A stretch of DNA of 64,000 bases. Source: Promerops cafer. Taxonomy: Eukaryota > Chordata > Aves > Passeriformes > Nectariniidae. The notes under the pieces were generated by a model that was not told where the DNA came from, did no database searches, and saw nothing but the letters and a program-made list of their open reading frames with translations. Position numbers and translations under genes: made by a program. Location: the NCBI GenBank assembly GCA_013398275.1, contig VZSE01002907.1, positions 1 through 64,000 on the forward strand. The letters run 5' to 3'. Shown in pieces: positions 34,601-46,747 of the stretch. Numbering within the stretch: the first letter of the stretch is position 1; each line of letters begins with the position of its first letter.

Positions 34601-37600
34601 TGCCTAGATGTGTGTGCTTAGACACCTTTGTAAAAGCCACTTGCACATCTGAACAAGTGGAGTTGGGATTTTGATGTAGAGCATTTCATGGCAGGATTAA
34701 AACCAGCATCTTCTAAACTGCTGGATGGGGCTCTGAGCACCCTGGTCTATGAAAAGTGCCCCTTCCCATGGCAGAGGGCTGGAACGTGATCTTTAAGGTC
34801 CCTATCAACCCAAACCATTCTGGGACTCTAAAAAAGGGTGGGGAGAGCTTTGCTGCTCCGTATTAGGCAGCAATCTCCAGGCTAGGGGGGGTGTGGGTTT
34901 TTGCAATCACCACATTATCCAGGAGTAAATACCTGGTGGCACACAGTGAATGTGTGGCAGTGCTGGGATTGCTTGGCTTTGTCTATTGCTCTGCCACCCA
35001 GGGCTGCAGGGTGGATGTGCTGATTTGATTTCTGGCATGAGAAACAGCCTCATCCCTGTCCTGGCTGATGCAGGCATCTCAGGAAGCTCTGGTCTTGGTG
35101 GACACGTTGGGTTTTGCCTCTTCACCATCCGTCTGCACTTTGGTCCTTGAGTTGGTGGCTTTAACCAGCAGAAAGCCACTCACTGCTCAGGATGCGGTTC
35201 CTTCATGGCTGTAGAGAGCTCCCAGGACATCTGCTTCCCAAATTTACCTGGTTCAGGCACACAGAACCATAAAATCATTAATGTAAGGGAAGCCCTCTAA
35301 GGTCATCAAGTCCAACCATTCCCCCAGCACTGCCAAGACCACCACTAACCCATGTCCCCAAGTGCCACATCCCTCATGTAAGGCAGGATGAGGCTGGGAT
35401 GAGGAACATCTCCCTCTGCATAGAGGTGCCCTTAATGCAGGTCAGGGAGTGGATGAGAAATGAATATACAGCGTTTGCTACATGGTCCCTGCTCTGTGTG
35501 TCCCATGGACACAAATCCCTCTCCCACCCTCCAAAAAGCTGAGCCAGGAAGGATTAGGTTGGATATGAGGAAAAATTTCTTTGCTGAAAAGGCAGTCAGG
35601 GATTGGAACACGCTGGAAGTCGTGGAGTCACCATCCCTGGAATTGTTCAAAAATTGTGTAGATGTGGCACCTGTGGCCATGGTTTTGTGGTGGGCTTGGC
35701 AGTGCTGGGGGAACAGTTGGATTCCATGATCTTAGAGGACTTTTCCAACCCAAATTATTCTATGATTCCATGAATTCTGCCCCTCCCAGTAGCAGTTTAG
35801 TGGCAGCTCTGGCTCTACTCGCTGCCCTGCAGGGCAGAAGCGTGCCCAGCACTTCCTTTCCCATAGCAGCATCTTGTTTCAGAGCAAACAGACAGCAGTC
35901 TTGTGCCTCTGAATAATCCTCCCACTGCTCTTCCCACTGCAAACTTCTGCTTTCCCTGGCTGCCTGTGAAATGCTCAAGGCAGGCTCTGAAGAGTTTTGC
36001 CATCCCTGGTGCTCATCCCTATTTCCAAAGCCAAGGAAACCTGTTTTTTTTTGCCTTGCTGGTGGCTGCATCTAGGAGGTGACATTTGTCTTGGGTTGTT
36101 AAAATATTTCACTGAGACTTTAGGAAGCAACCTGCTGCCCCTCTGTAAGGAAAGGTGGAGGGGTGCTGGGGTGGCTCCAAAGCTGCTGGTGGTTCTCCAG
36201 CCCACAGGAAGCAAAGTCAGGTGTGGAGATGGGACAAAGCATTGCTTGATGCTGGAGTGGATGGAGGAACCTTCCTACCAGGCACTCTGGGAAAGAAGAT
36301 AAGGAGAATCCTTGGAAACTGTGCTGGGGCTGAGCTCTGTCCGGGCATTGCTTCCCACCCTGGAGATACTCTGGGGTCATTTTCCTGGACTCACAGCTCT
36401 GGCCTGTGTCCTCTCCAGCAGGTTAGGAGGCTTCACTTGGAGATGATGTCTTGTTCCCAGCTTTGTTTACAGCAGTGGATGTCAGCCAGGTACTCAGGGA
36501 ACTGGAAATCCATCCGTGCCTGCTGCCATTAGCACGTCCACGACAGAGCCACCCATCCCTGCAGCACCACAGCCACCACTGGCGCCATGCCCTGTGCCAG
36601 CCTGTGGCAAGGTTTGGATGTAAACTCCAGGTCCTGGATGTGCCGTACAGCTCTGGGATGAAGCAACTTTGCTTTCCCAGCCAGCAAGGTCTGTAGGAGC
36701 CAGAAGTGTCTCCCTCAGCCAGCTTGAGGCCAGGCGATGCACTTTTTCCATTCCCACCCCAAATTCTGCCCATGGTCTCCATCTCCTGCATCTACTCCTC
36801 CACAAACAGAGCACAACATGCGGAATTTCGTTGTTTTGTTTTTTTTTTTTTTTTTTTTAAGTGGCAAAACCAATAAAATCCCCAAACATCAGGAAAACAC
36901 GCCGTGGAGTTTGCTGTCCCCGAGCCGGGCTGGCTGCGCCGGTTGCTCAACGCCGGTGGTGGCAGGATGGGAACACTTGGCAAAGTCCTCCTGTCTCCCC
37001 CACAAGCTGTGGAGCAATTTCCAGCTGGGATTTTAATAGCCTGCAGCTCTGAAGCAGTGGCAGCCATGTCTGTGTGAAATGCAGCTCATCTCCGTCGGTG
37101 TTTGACGGGCACAGGATTTTTTGGGAATGGTTGTGTTTGAGGGTGGCTGCGTGTGAAGCGTTGGAGGGTTGGCTGGGAGCCACTGGAAAGGGAAAATCTG
37201 GTGACCTGCTGCCAGTGTGGGGTTGGATGGGATGAAGGCATGTTTGGTGTTGGATGTCTGTGCACTGCATTTTGCTGTGGCCCCATCCTGAGGGTGCTTT
37301 GGTCTCGGAGGTGCAGTTTTGGGGTGTCCTGTGGGGTGGATGCTCTGCCCCATCCCCACAAAGGCTCCTGCTTTGCTGCTGGGGATGATCATTCCTTTGA
37401 ATTCAAAGCAATTTAGTCAATGGCCACCTCTCTGGTGATCAATGACAGGACCAGAGGGAGTGGCTGGAGCTGTGTCAGGGAGGGTTTAGGTTGAATATTA
37501 GGAAAAGGTTCTTTCCCCAGAGGGTGGCTGGGTATTGAACAGGTTCCCCAGGGAATGGTCACAGCCCCAAGCCTGACAGAGTTCAAGAAGGGTTTTGACC

Positions 37601-40600
37601 ACGTTCTCAGGCACAGGATGGGATTCTTGGGATGTCCTGTGCAGGGACAGTAGTGGGATTTCAATGATCTTTTTGGTCCCTTCCAACTCACGGTATTCCA
37701 TGATTTGATTCCATGATTCAATAAAAGAAGAGTGAGCAGCTCAGCCCTGGGTTTTGGATGTCCTGATGTCTCATCCCAGGCTTTTGTTTCCCTTCTTGTC
37801 CCTGCACTGGGATCTTGTGGGTGCCCAGTGCGAGTTTCAGCGTTTCTGCAAGTGAAGCTGGTGCTGGCACATCTCCCTGGGTGATTTGCCTTTCCCATTG
37901 TGATGGAAAAAAACTGGTCCAGAGGAATGGATTTAACAACTGATTTGCTTTTTCTCCCCTCTGTGTCTCTGACAGGTCACAGCCAAGACTGCCTTCCTGT
38001 TCATCTTACCTCAGTATAACGTTAGTGTGCCTACAGCAGGTGAGAGATGCCTCTGCTCCACAAATCCCAAGGGAGGGTTGAGTCTGATTTGCCCCAGATC
38101 CTCACTTCCAGCTGCCTTGGGCTCACCCTCTACTGATCAACTGCTCAGGGTCTTGTCTGGCAGTAAATGCAGTCTGGCAGAGATGTTAATAAGATATTTT
38201 GGAAAGAAGCAAAGTTTGAGTGGCTCAGAGCACTCTGGTCATGTCTGTCAGCCCTCATGCTGCCAGGGTTGGGAAGAAATGCTTTCCAGGGAGTTTGGGA
38301 GCTTCCTCTCTCTTTCTGCCATTGCCAGGCCACTCTGTGCTCCCTGCAGGGTGAGGATGCTGCTCCAGGCCTGGTCAGGCAGGATCCAACTGTGTGATTG
38401 CCTGCCTGGAGCAGCTTCTTGTCTCCCTGAGGAGCAGGAGGGATTTACCTCTTTGCCAAACAGCAGGAGCTGTGCATGTCATCCCTGTCCTGCTGATTTT
38501 TGGGGATGGCACCTGGAGAGGAGGGTGTGGAGATGCACATGGTGCACAGCATCCCTGCTCCAGGCAGGATCTGATTTGCAGGGAGTAAATTCCAGGAGGC
38601 TCTGAGCTGGTGCAGCTCAGAACCAAACAGCCTGGAGGAGGTGTCCCAGCTCCCAGCCAGGAGGCTCAGATTTTGGCTGCTGGTTGCTGCCTTCCTGGCT
38701 CAGAGCCCCTCTGGATCTGGCAGGGATCTGGGCACTGGCCTGGAGACAGCAGGAGGTGGTTTGGGTAAAGGCCTGGGCTCGGGATGAGCCAAATGCCCGG
38801 GGCACAGAGCCTGGCCTGGTGGCAGAAAGCTGCAGTTAATTGGGAGTGTTTGAGTAATCAGCCAAAGAAAGAGCAGGGTGCTGGGATTAGTGGAGCTACA
38901 GGGAGGCAGACGTGGAAGACAAAAGCTCTGCCCTTAAAGGCTTTGGTTATGGCTGAAGGAGTCATCCAGCTTCCAGATTAAACTGTGGTCCCTTCTCCCC
39001 TGTGGCACAGTCCAGACTACTTCTGCTGCTGGTTTTTAAGGGATTTATTCTTTCCTGGTACGAGAAGTCCCAGGGGGTGCAGAAACACCTCCCCAGGACC
39101 AGGTATTGGGGTATCAATATGGCATGAGCTAGTGGGGAGGGAGATCTTGGTGAAGCAGCTTTTTGGGAGGAATCTAAATTTTTCCAAGGCTTTCCCACAT
39201 CCCCCACAGCTCCTGCTAGAGCTTCTGAGGTGCCCTGGAGAGAGGAGGCAGAGCACATGTACATATTATTTTCTTTGGCCTTGCAATTCTGTCTTTTACC
39301 TTGCTCTGGGATACAGGCACCATTTTTACCTCTGGGTCTGCACAGCACCAGGGGCTCTTAAGGACAAGGTGTTTTCATATCCTTGTGCCAGGTGTGTTCA
39401 TAAATCCCATTCAAATCTTAGAAATCTGGAATGAAGCTTTGTTTAGGGTAGGCAGGGCTGGTGACAGAGCAGTCTCTTCCCAGCACTGGTATCAGGAGAG
39501 GACAGACTGGATCAGGGTGAGGGAGAGCAGCAGCCAGGGGTGGGCTGAGCTTCGTGTGATGATACTTCCTGCAGCCTTCCCAACTCCGCTTCTCCCCATA
39601 AGCTTCAGGGCTGCAAATAGTCGCCTAAATGCAGATGTCTGGGGGATTTGGGCTGCTGTTGGGTCTCCTGTTGCTCCAGAAGAGCACAGCCTCCCATGGG
39701 CCCTGTTTCTCATCCACCAGCCCTGTGCTGCTGCCTCAGAAGGCATCTGCATTTAGGCAGCTGAGTCCCACTCCAGCAGTTTTCAGGGAGGAGTGGGAGA
39801 TCATAAGGAAGTGTTAAATCATAACTGAGGGGGTGGAAATCCTATCCCAAGCCCTGATGTTCCTAGTGGGGCATCCCTGATCCTGTCACCTGCTTCAGCC
39901 TCTCATGTCTTCATCCTCCAGGTGATGAACTCCCATCTCCACAGCCAAGCTGTCCCCGGTGGCAGGGGGAAGCTTTTAGTGTCCCCAGTGTCCCCTCCCT
40001 TGAGGTGTGTACCCGTTAGAGGGGAAGCCACCCACTTCTGACATGAGCTAACCCTGGAGAGAGCCCTTTTTCCCTACCACTGGCATAGTCATGACCTCTC
40101 TCTGGTGTCCCCATCCAAGCTGCTCCCCACTAAGCCCTTGCCTGGAAATCCTTTGGGCCATGGGGATCTGACCCACTGTCTTGGTTTGAAAAGACAGGTG
40201 TCTGCTAAGGAAGGCAGGAGCCTCCCTTGAAATGGAAAATGTAAACCCCTTCTCTCTGAATTATTATAATTTTGAAATGAAGGGGCTCTCAGGCAAAGAT
40301 ATGGGAATAGGAATAACAGTTCTTTAGTAGGAAAATTAAAAATACAAATGCAGTAGTACAAAATAAGAAACCACCGACAGTCAGAATCCCATGTGACACC
40401 CTGTTGGGCAGGGTGCTGGCAGCAGTCCCATTAAATGGTGGCTGCAATCCTCCTGGAGAGGCAGATGTGGCTCTGTTGGAGCAGAATCCTGTACAAGGGT
40501 GGAGTTTTCCTCTGAAGCTCCAGTGGTGCTGTAGCTGGGCCTGGTCTTCCTCTGGGAATGCAGTGGGAAAAGGCTGCTGTAGTGTTCCAAAAGTCAGATT

Positions 40601-43600
40601 CTATCCAGGTAGGAATCCTTTGGCTCCTCCCCCTGGGCAGAGCATGTCCCATGGGATGATGTAATTTTATCAGCCATGCAGGGAGGCTCCATGGCCCATG
40701 AACAGAAGAGATTTCCTGGAGAGAGGATTGGTCGTGTGAAGAGATGAAGAAAAACTGCCCTGCCTGTAACAGATGGCAATAGAATACACACCCCAGCCAC
40801 ATCCTGTAACCCGAGGCACCCACGCTTTGGTCTCTTTGCAGACGGGGAGCTGGTCCAGTATCACTACGGGCTGAAGGATCTGGTCACCATCCTCTTCTAC
40901 ATCTTCATCGCCATCATCCTGCACGCAGTGGTGCAGGAGTACGCCCTGGATGTGAGCGCCATTCCTGTCTTGTGTCCTCAAAGTACCTCACATCCCACGG
41001 GGGGCTGTGGTCCTGCTGCTGTTCTGGGGGTGGTCTGGGGGCTGAGGTGGTGATGAGTGAGCCTTCATCTCTGGAGGCTGCTCGGGATGAGGATGAGGAG
41101 AGAGAGTTGATGGTGGCTCATGTTTCCTTGTTGTTTGTCTCTCCCTCTGCTCCTTCCCAGAAAATCAACAGGCGTCTGCATCTCTCCAAGGTCAAACACA
41201 GCAAGTTCAATGAGTCAGGGCAGCTGGTTGCCTTCCACCTCAGCTCTGTCATCTGGTGCTTGTACGTCGTGGTGACGGTAAGGCACAGGGCTGGCTGGCA
41301 TTTGGGTTTCCAGGGGGAATTCTGGGTTCTGGAGCACAAAATCCCACTGGCAGCAGAGTCCCCAGCCAGCTTCTGGGCCAAAACCAGGCACATTTCAGTC
41401 AGTTTAGTTTTCAGCTGTGGTGGATTTTTCCAGCCACTGCGTGAGGGCAGTTTTGGGAGATCCTTCTCCTGTGTTGTACAATGCACAGCTAAATGGGCTG
41501 TGAAATATTTTTGGAGCTGGGCCCCGGAAATCCTGCCTGGCCCCATCATCTCCATCCTCTGCTCCAGGACCTGATGCCTTTCTCAGCTTCTTATTATTCT
41601 CCTTACATACATTCAGTGCATTGAGGTTTTTGGGTGCCTTTTGCGGGGTCATGGGGCTAAATGGGCAGAATTTTGGGATCCCTCTTTGTGGTTCCTTCCT
41701 TGGCAAGCTGATGGTGAGGGAATCTTTGAAAACAGGGAAACCTTGCTCTTCCTTGGGGATGTGTCAGCCCAAAGAATTCAGAGGGAGAACTGTCCTTTTG
41801 GGAAGGAAGGGGGAGGGAAGAACAGGTGGTGTGGAAGAGATCTGACTGTTTTGGCAGTGTGAAGTGATGATGCTTTGCTACCTGCAGCCATTGGGGTCCA
41901 GCTGTGGTCTCCAGTGCCTCTGGGGATGGATCCTTGGGGACAGATTCCCTCCCCACTGCTCGGAGGGTCCTGCCAGCCCTTCTTAGAGAACTATTTTTCC
42001 CTTCAAGGCCAGCATTTCTAGAGATCTGCTGGCACTGCCTCTGCCCCATAGGGCTCTGAGGAAGAAAACTTCAGCAAAACAGTTGATGCTGCTGGTTTTG
42101 GGCTCCCCTTGCCCAGTGTCAGACCCATCCCTCAGCAGCTGTGGGGCTGGAGCCTCCTGTACAACCCACATTGCTGTGATGTGCTCCCCAAAAACCCAGC
42201 ATGTGCAGAGCAGGTCACCCCTGTGCTTCCCTTGGCCTTCCCCAGCTGAAAAAAAGGGTCTTGGGATGGACAGAGAATGGATGATGGTGACTGGGCAGGA
42301 CAAATTTCCCATGCCAGCATCTCCTTGCAAAGTCCAGGGCAGCACTGTGTGGCAGGAGTGAGAAGGGAGTCTCATCCTGTAAGGCAAGAGGTGGAAAATG
42401 AAACTATCCAATTCATATCTAGTTATTTTTGTTGTTTTTTTCTGTTCCTCTTTCTCTTCAGAAGCACTTCTTGTTGCTTAAGTGCTGCTGGGGTTGGAAA
42501 TGGCAGCGAGGAAGAAGCCTCTGGACCATGCACACAGCTGCCTGAGCCATGCTACAGGAATCTCACCCCTACACCTCCAGAGCATTCCAAACCCCAAAAT
42601 ATCCTGTCCTGAACTTGGGCCCCTCTGTGGAACTGAGCAAGCAGCCTTCAGCCCCCAAACAAGGGCCCTGGTGAAATTTTAGAGGGGTGCTAGAGACCCA
42701 CAGATGCAGAGCTCAGCCTTGGCCCTCACAGGGAATGTGTTTTTTCCTGCAGGCTGTGATGAGACTCGGGTGTCATCCCCAGTTCCTCGTTTCACTTTAC
42801 CCTCAGCCCACCGTCTCATAACCTGTTCTGTTTTGCTGAAGCCTTGCCTCTCTTCTCTTTTTCAGGAAGGATACATCTCAAACCCCCGGAGTCTGTGGGA
42901 AAATTACCCGCATGTTTATCTGCCGTAAGCACTCGTGAGGGTATTTTGTTCTGGGGCTGGCCACTTCCTTCCTCTCCATGGTTTTGCCTGCTGGGAGTGG
43001 GGTGCTGACAGCACAGCACCCTCTGCATGCACCCTGCAGCAAGGGTGTTGCAGTGAGACAGGGGGGAATGGGGATATCTCATCTGTGAGCCTGGGGAGGG
43101 TGTTCCAGAGGGTTTCATGAGGAAGGCCCTGTGGGCTTGGTTACTCATCCTGCCTGTTTCCTGCATCACCTTGGGAAAGTCTCTTTGCTGTTCATTTTTT
43201 ACAGCAGAAATGGGAGTGATCCTTCCTTCTTGGTTTTTACAAAAGTGAGGTTTGCTGAGAGCACAGAGACCACAGCACAAGCATCTGGATAAATTCCATG
43301 TGCAGCTCTCCCGCCTCAACAAATAATTTCAGCCCTGAAATGATTTCTCCTAAATCCAATGGCTCCAAAACAGTGGAGGGATTGCACAATGCTGCCCTGG
43401 CACTCGGGTTCTTGGGGTCCTGCCATGGCCTGGGCTGGCTGACGTGGCTCCTCCCTGCATTTCAGGTACCAGGTGAAGTTTTTCTACCTGTGCCAGCTGG
43501 CGTACTGGCTGCACGCCCTGCCCGAGCTCTACTTCCAAAAAGTCCGCAAGGTAAGAGCCAGGTGGGGGTTTTGGGAGAGGGAGCTCTGGGAGAGGGCGGG

Positions 43601-46584
43601 TGGAGAGGGCTGAGAGGTTGATTTGGCTTCTCTGCCCCTGCCAGGAGGAGATCCCCCGGCAGCTGCGCTGCATCGCGCTCTACCTGCTGCACATCGCCGG
43701 CGCCTACCTGCTCAAGTGAGTCCCCTGCCTCAGCCTCCCCTCCCACACCAGGGACAGGCCTGGGCAGCTGCTTTTGCCCTGGGAGTCACCTGGGAATCCT
43801 CAGTGGGGTGAGGGGCTTAGAAGGAATAAATGGGATTGTTTCAGTGGAGAGTGACCTTTTACCTAGGCCGGTATATAGGATAAGGTTTTAAAGTAAAAGA
43901 GGAGAGATTTGTATATTGGGATGAAATTCTTGCCTGTGAGGGTGGTGAGGCACTTGGCACAGGTTGTCCATAGGGTTTTGCATCCCTGGAAGTGTTCAAG
44001 GCCAGGTTGCATGGGCATTGGAGCAACCTGGGACAGTGGAGGATGTCCAGGGAAGGGGTTTGGAATGGGATGATCTTTAAGGTCCCTTCCCACCCAAACC
44101 ATTCTCTGATAAAAAGCAGAGCAGCCTTGCCAGCCATAGGGTTTTGTGTTGCATGCATCCCAGCTCTGCTAGTGTTTTGGACTGTGCTGATGGTTTGTAG
44201 ACAGGGATTTCTGCTAATGCAGTCCTACCCTCACTGCTGCACAGGGCTCTGGCTTTGGGCTGGCACTGCAGCTCATGGACAGCAGGGCTGAGTCTGTAGC
44301 TAGCTGGGTTTGAAGGATGAAGGCTGACCAGTGATGCTTTTTTATCCTCTTCCTTGCCAGCTTAACCCGCTTGGGGCTGATCCTCTTGCTGTTGCAGTAC
44401 TTGGCCGAGTTCTTCTTCCACATGGCGCGGCTGGTTTACTTCACGGACGAGAACAACGAGAAGCTGTAAGCAGGGGAGCTGCCTGTGGCTCCATCCTCCT
44501 CTGGAGCCCAGGGGAGCCTGGATCTTGCTCTCACCTCCTAGGTCAGCACTGGGGCTGCTCCTGCCCACACCTCTGCTTGCCCTCCTGCAGGTTTAATGTC
44601 TGGGCTGTCGTGTTCGTGGTCACCAGGCTCTTCACCCTCACCTTGTACATCCTGGTCATCGGCTTCGGGCTGCCACGCGTGGAGAGCCAGGCCCTGGACC
44701 CCGAGAGAGGGAACTTCTTCAGCTTCCTCTTCAACAATATTCTCTTCAGGTAGGAATGTCTCCTGTGTCTTCCTTGGCTGTGTTATCCCAGCGTGAGTTT
44801 TGCTGAGTTTGGAAATCATGGAATGCCAGAATGGTTTGGGTTGGAAGGGACCTTAAAGATCATCTCGTTCCACCCCCTGCCATGGACATGGATGCCATCA
44901 CTAGGCCAGGTTGCTCCAAGCTCCATCCAAATGGGGTCCAGACAGTGGTGATCTGATCCTAATTCCATTTAGAGAAGGTGTTAGTGAGCTGAAGGCGGTG
45001 TGAAGGAAGCAAGGAGGGGTTTAAAAGCTACAGAGAGCCAAAATGGAGGGGAAAAGTCAGGAAAGAATGTGTTAATCAAGTGAAGTTAAAAAGTGCAGGC
45101 CTATCTTAGAGAAATGCTTGCAGGCTTTCCCTGTTGTACCTGTAAGTGCATTTACATGGGTGTGGTCAAGGAAAAGGCATTTTCCCCTCTGATTGGCCAT
45201 GTTTTGCTGCCTGTTGATGTGGGAAGCAGAGGGTGGAATGGGCTCCTCATGCCTTGCAGTCTCTCAAGTCTGGGAGCCTTTCTCACCCTTGCAGCAGCTG
45301 TGGGTTCAGTTCAGAATTTTCTAGGCATGGTCATTCCCAAGCTTTTTGAAGCCAAGGACTGCTGGCACACCTGAGGATTTGAGGGTCTTTCTTATCTCCC
45401 TTCCATTTTTTAGATCATCTGGGGACATCGTATCTTGACTGTGCCACATGGTGTTTTGGGCAGTGCTGGTTGAGATGATCCTGTTCATCCATTCCTGCCC
45501 TAAAGTTGAAAGAATCAATGACTCTGAGGGCTTTATGGTGTGGAGGGAAGGGAAGGTGGCTGCCCTGGGCTCAGGGGGTGGCAGAAAGGAGAGATGGTGG
45601 CTGGAGGGACGGCATCCGCCGCATGAGGGGACCTCAGCCACCAGCCCCGGTGTGGGGGGTAAGGCTGGGCTGGGGGTGGCCTCGCTGCTGTGTTCTCAGC
45701 CTGCCTCTTCTCCGCCCCTGGCAGAATGAGTGTGCTGCTGTTGGTGTGCCTCTTCCAGGCCTCGGTGATGTGGCGCTTCATCCACTTCCAGCTGCGGCGC
45801 TGGAGGGAGTACTGGAACGAGCAGAGCAGTCGGAAGCGAGCCGCCGCCGCCGCCGGCACCAAGCAGCAAACCAAGCTGCTCAAGAGGGACTCGGGTGAGT
45901 GCTGGAACAGTGGCACTGTGGAGGTGTCAGTCCTGGGGTTCAGCATCCCCCAGCAGGCTGCTGCCCATGCAGGGTGTCCCCAGCAGTGTCCTGATGTCAT
46001 GGGGGTTTCCCCATATCTGTGGGCCAGTCCGGAGAGGATAAAGGGTTTGGCTTGTGCAAGGGACAAAGGTTCTTTCTCCATAGAATCACAGAATGGTTTA
46101 GGTTGGAAAAGGCCTCTGAGGTCATGGAGTCCAACCTTTGACCAATCACCACGGTGTCAACCAGACCAGAGCACTGAGCACCACGTTCAGTTCCTTGGAC
46201 ACCTCCAGGGGTAGTGACTCCAAACCTCCCTGAGCAGCCCATCCCAATGTTTAATCACCCTTTCTGTGAGGAAATTCCTTCTAATGTCCAACCTGAACCT
46301 CTCTTGTGGCAGCTTGAAGCCATTTCATCTTGTCCTGTCCCTTGTTCCCTGGGAGCAAAGCCCCACTGGCTGCACCCTCCTGTAAGGGAGTTGTGGCAAG
46401 TGAGAAGGTCCCTCCCGAGCCTCCTTTTCTCCAGGTTAAACACCCCCAGCTCCCTCAGATGACACTCCAGACCCCTCACCAGCTCCGTGTCCCTTTGTTG
46501 CCATCCCCAGCTTACCATGAAAACGGAGTGGTGAAAGCAGAGAACGGAACCTCACCTCGCACCAAGAAGCTCAAGTCTCCGTAG
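30506..46584 (+). CDS. TRAM2: Translocating chain-associated membrane protein 2 (377 aa, 11 exons)
   Basis: ER multi-pass protein of the TRAM/LAG1/CLN8 (TLC) superfamily that sits at the Sec61 translocon; mammalian TRAM2 is linked to collagen I synthesis. Exons: 30506-30625, 37976-38039, 40842-40951, 41161-41277, 42866-42924, 43466-43550, 43645-43715, 44361-44465, 44591-44749, 45725-45894, 46511-46584, all in frame with GT-AG introns. The start MAFRRRAKSHPLFSQEF, the blocks HNHADIGFCLVLSVLIALMF, LFYIFIAIILHAVVQEY and EFFFHMARLVYFTDENNEKL, and the end NGTSPRTKKLKSP match vertebrate TRAM2. Length fits the roughly 370-residue family size; the extra residues are probably the alanine stretch (AAAAAG) in exon 10. 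Intron 1 (7.35 kb) is the longest. EFHC1 is its convergent neighbour, as in mammals. Confidence 0.97.
34316..34510 (-). mobile_element. CR1 LINE 3' fragment in TRAM2 intron 1
   Basis: Antisense CR1 tail from 'catagaatcctggaactgtt' through 'tgaacacttccagggatggg'. Confidence 0.85.
34715..34838 (+). mobile_element. CR1 LINE 3' fragment in TRAM2 intron 1
   Basis: Sense CR1 tail ('ctggatggggctctgagcac' to 'accattctgggactct'). Confidence 0.8.
35264..35372 (-). mobile_element. CR1 LINE 3' fragment in TRAM2 intron 1
   Basis: Antisense CR1 tail ('agaaccataaaatcattaat' to 'ccatgtccccaagtgccaca'). Confidence 0.8.
35535..35777 (+). mobile_element. CR1 LINE 3' fragment in TRAM2 intron 1
   Basis: Sense CR1 tail ('ggttggatatgaggaaaaat' to 'aattattctatgattcca'). 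Confidence 0.85.
36839..36859 (+). repeat. Poly(T) run in TRAM2 intron 1
   Basis: A long uninterrupted T run, possibly the poly(A) tail of an old minus-strand retro-insertion; no parent sequence is recognised beside it. Confidence 0.6.
37430..37725 (+). mobile_element. CR1 LINE 3' fragment in TRAM2 intron 1
   Basis: Sense CR1 tail ('aatgacaggaccagagggag' to 'ggtattccatgatttgattc'), ending about 250 bases before exon 2. Confidence 0.85.
40177..40795 (-). mobile_element. ERV LTR in TRAM2 intron 2 (passerine type)
   Basis: The plus strand opens with 'tgtcttggtttgaaaagac' and continues 'tgctaaggaaggcaggagcc', 'cttgaaatggaaaatgtaaa' and 'ggggctctcaggcaaagata', a block I recognise as a common songbird LTR in reverse orientation. 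It ends about 45 bases before exon 3. No internal retroviral genes are present, so it is a solo LTR. Exact ends and target-site duplication were not resolved; the family name needs a library search. Confidence 0.75.
43880..44115 (+). mobile_element. CR1 LINE 3' fragment in TRAM2 intron 7
   Basis: Sense CR1 tail ('gcctgtgagggtggtgaggc' to 'caaaccattctctgat'). Confidence 0.85.
44814..44935 (-). mobile_element. CR1 LINE 3' fragment in TRAM2 intron 9
   Basis: Antisense CR1 tail ('gaatggtttgggttggaagg' onward). Confidence 0.85.
46080..46495 (-). mobile_element. CR1 LINE 3' part reaching the TRAM2 exon 11 acceptor
   Basis: Antisense CR1 of over 400 bases, from 'atagaatcacagaatggttt' through 'cctccttttctccaggttaa' to 'ccagacccctcaccagctcc'. 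It ends only about 15 bases before the acceptor AG (46509-46510), so the pyrimidine tract is partly or wholly CR1-derived. Confidence 0.8.
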
Positions 46585-46741
46585 AAGCCAAGGGTTGTCT
46601 CCTGGGAGGAGGGCGAGATACCAGGACTGAGCAGCCCCTCCTCCTGCTCCTCACGAGCGGCGTCTCGAAAGGCTCGGAATCATCTTCCCAAGGTGTCTCT
46701 CGCTCTCCTCCCTTCCTTTCTTGCTCTCGTGAACCATTTGC

Positions 46742-46747
46742 AATAAA
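46742..46747 (+). terminator. TRAM2: Proximal poly(A) signal of TRAM2
   Basis: AATAAA 158 bases after the stop codon, followed by C/T-rich sequence. It could give a short alternative transcript. Confidence 0.5.
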
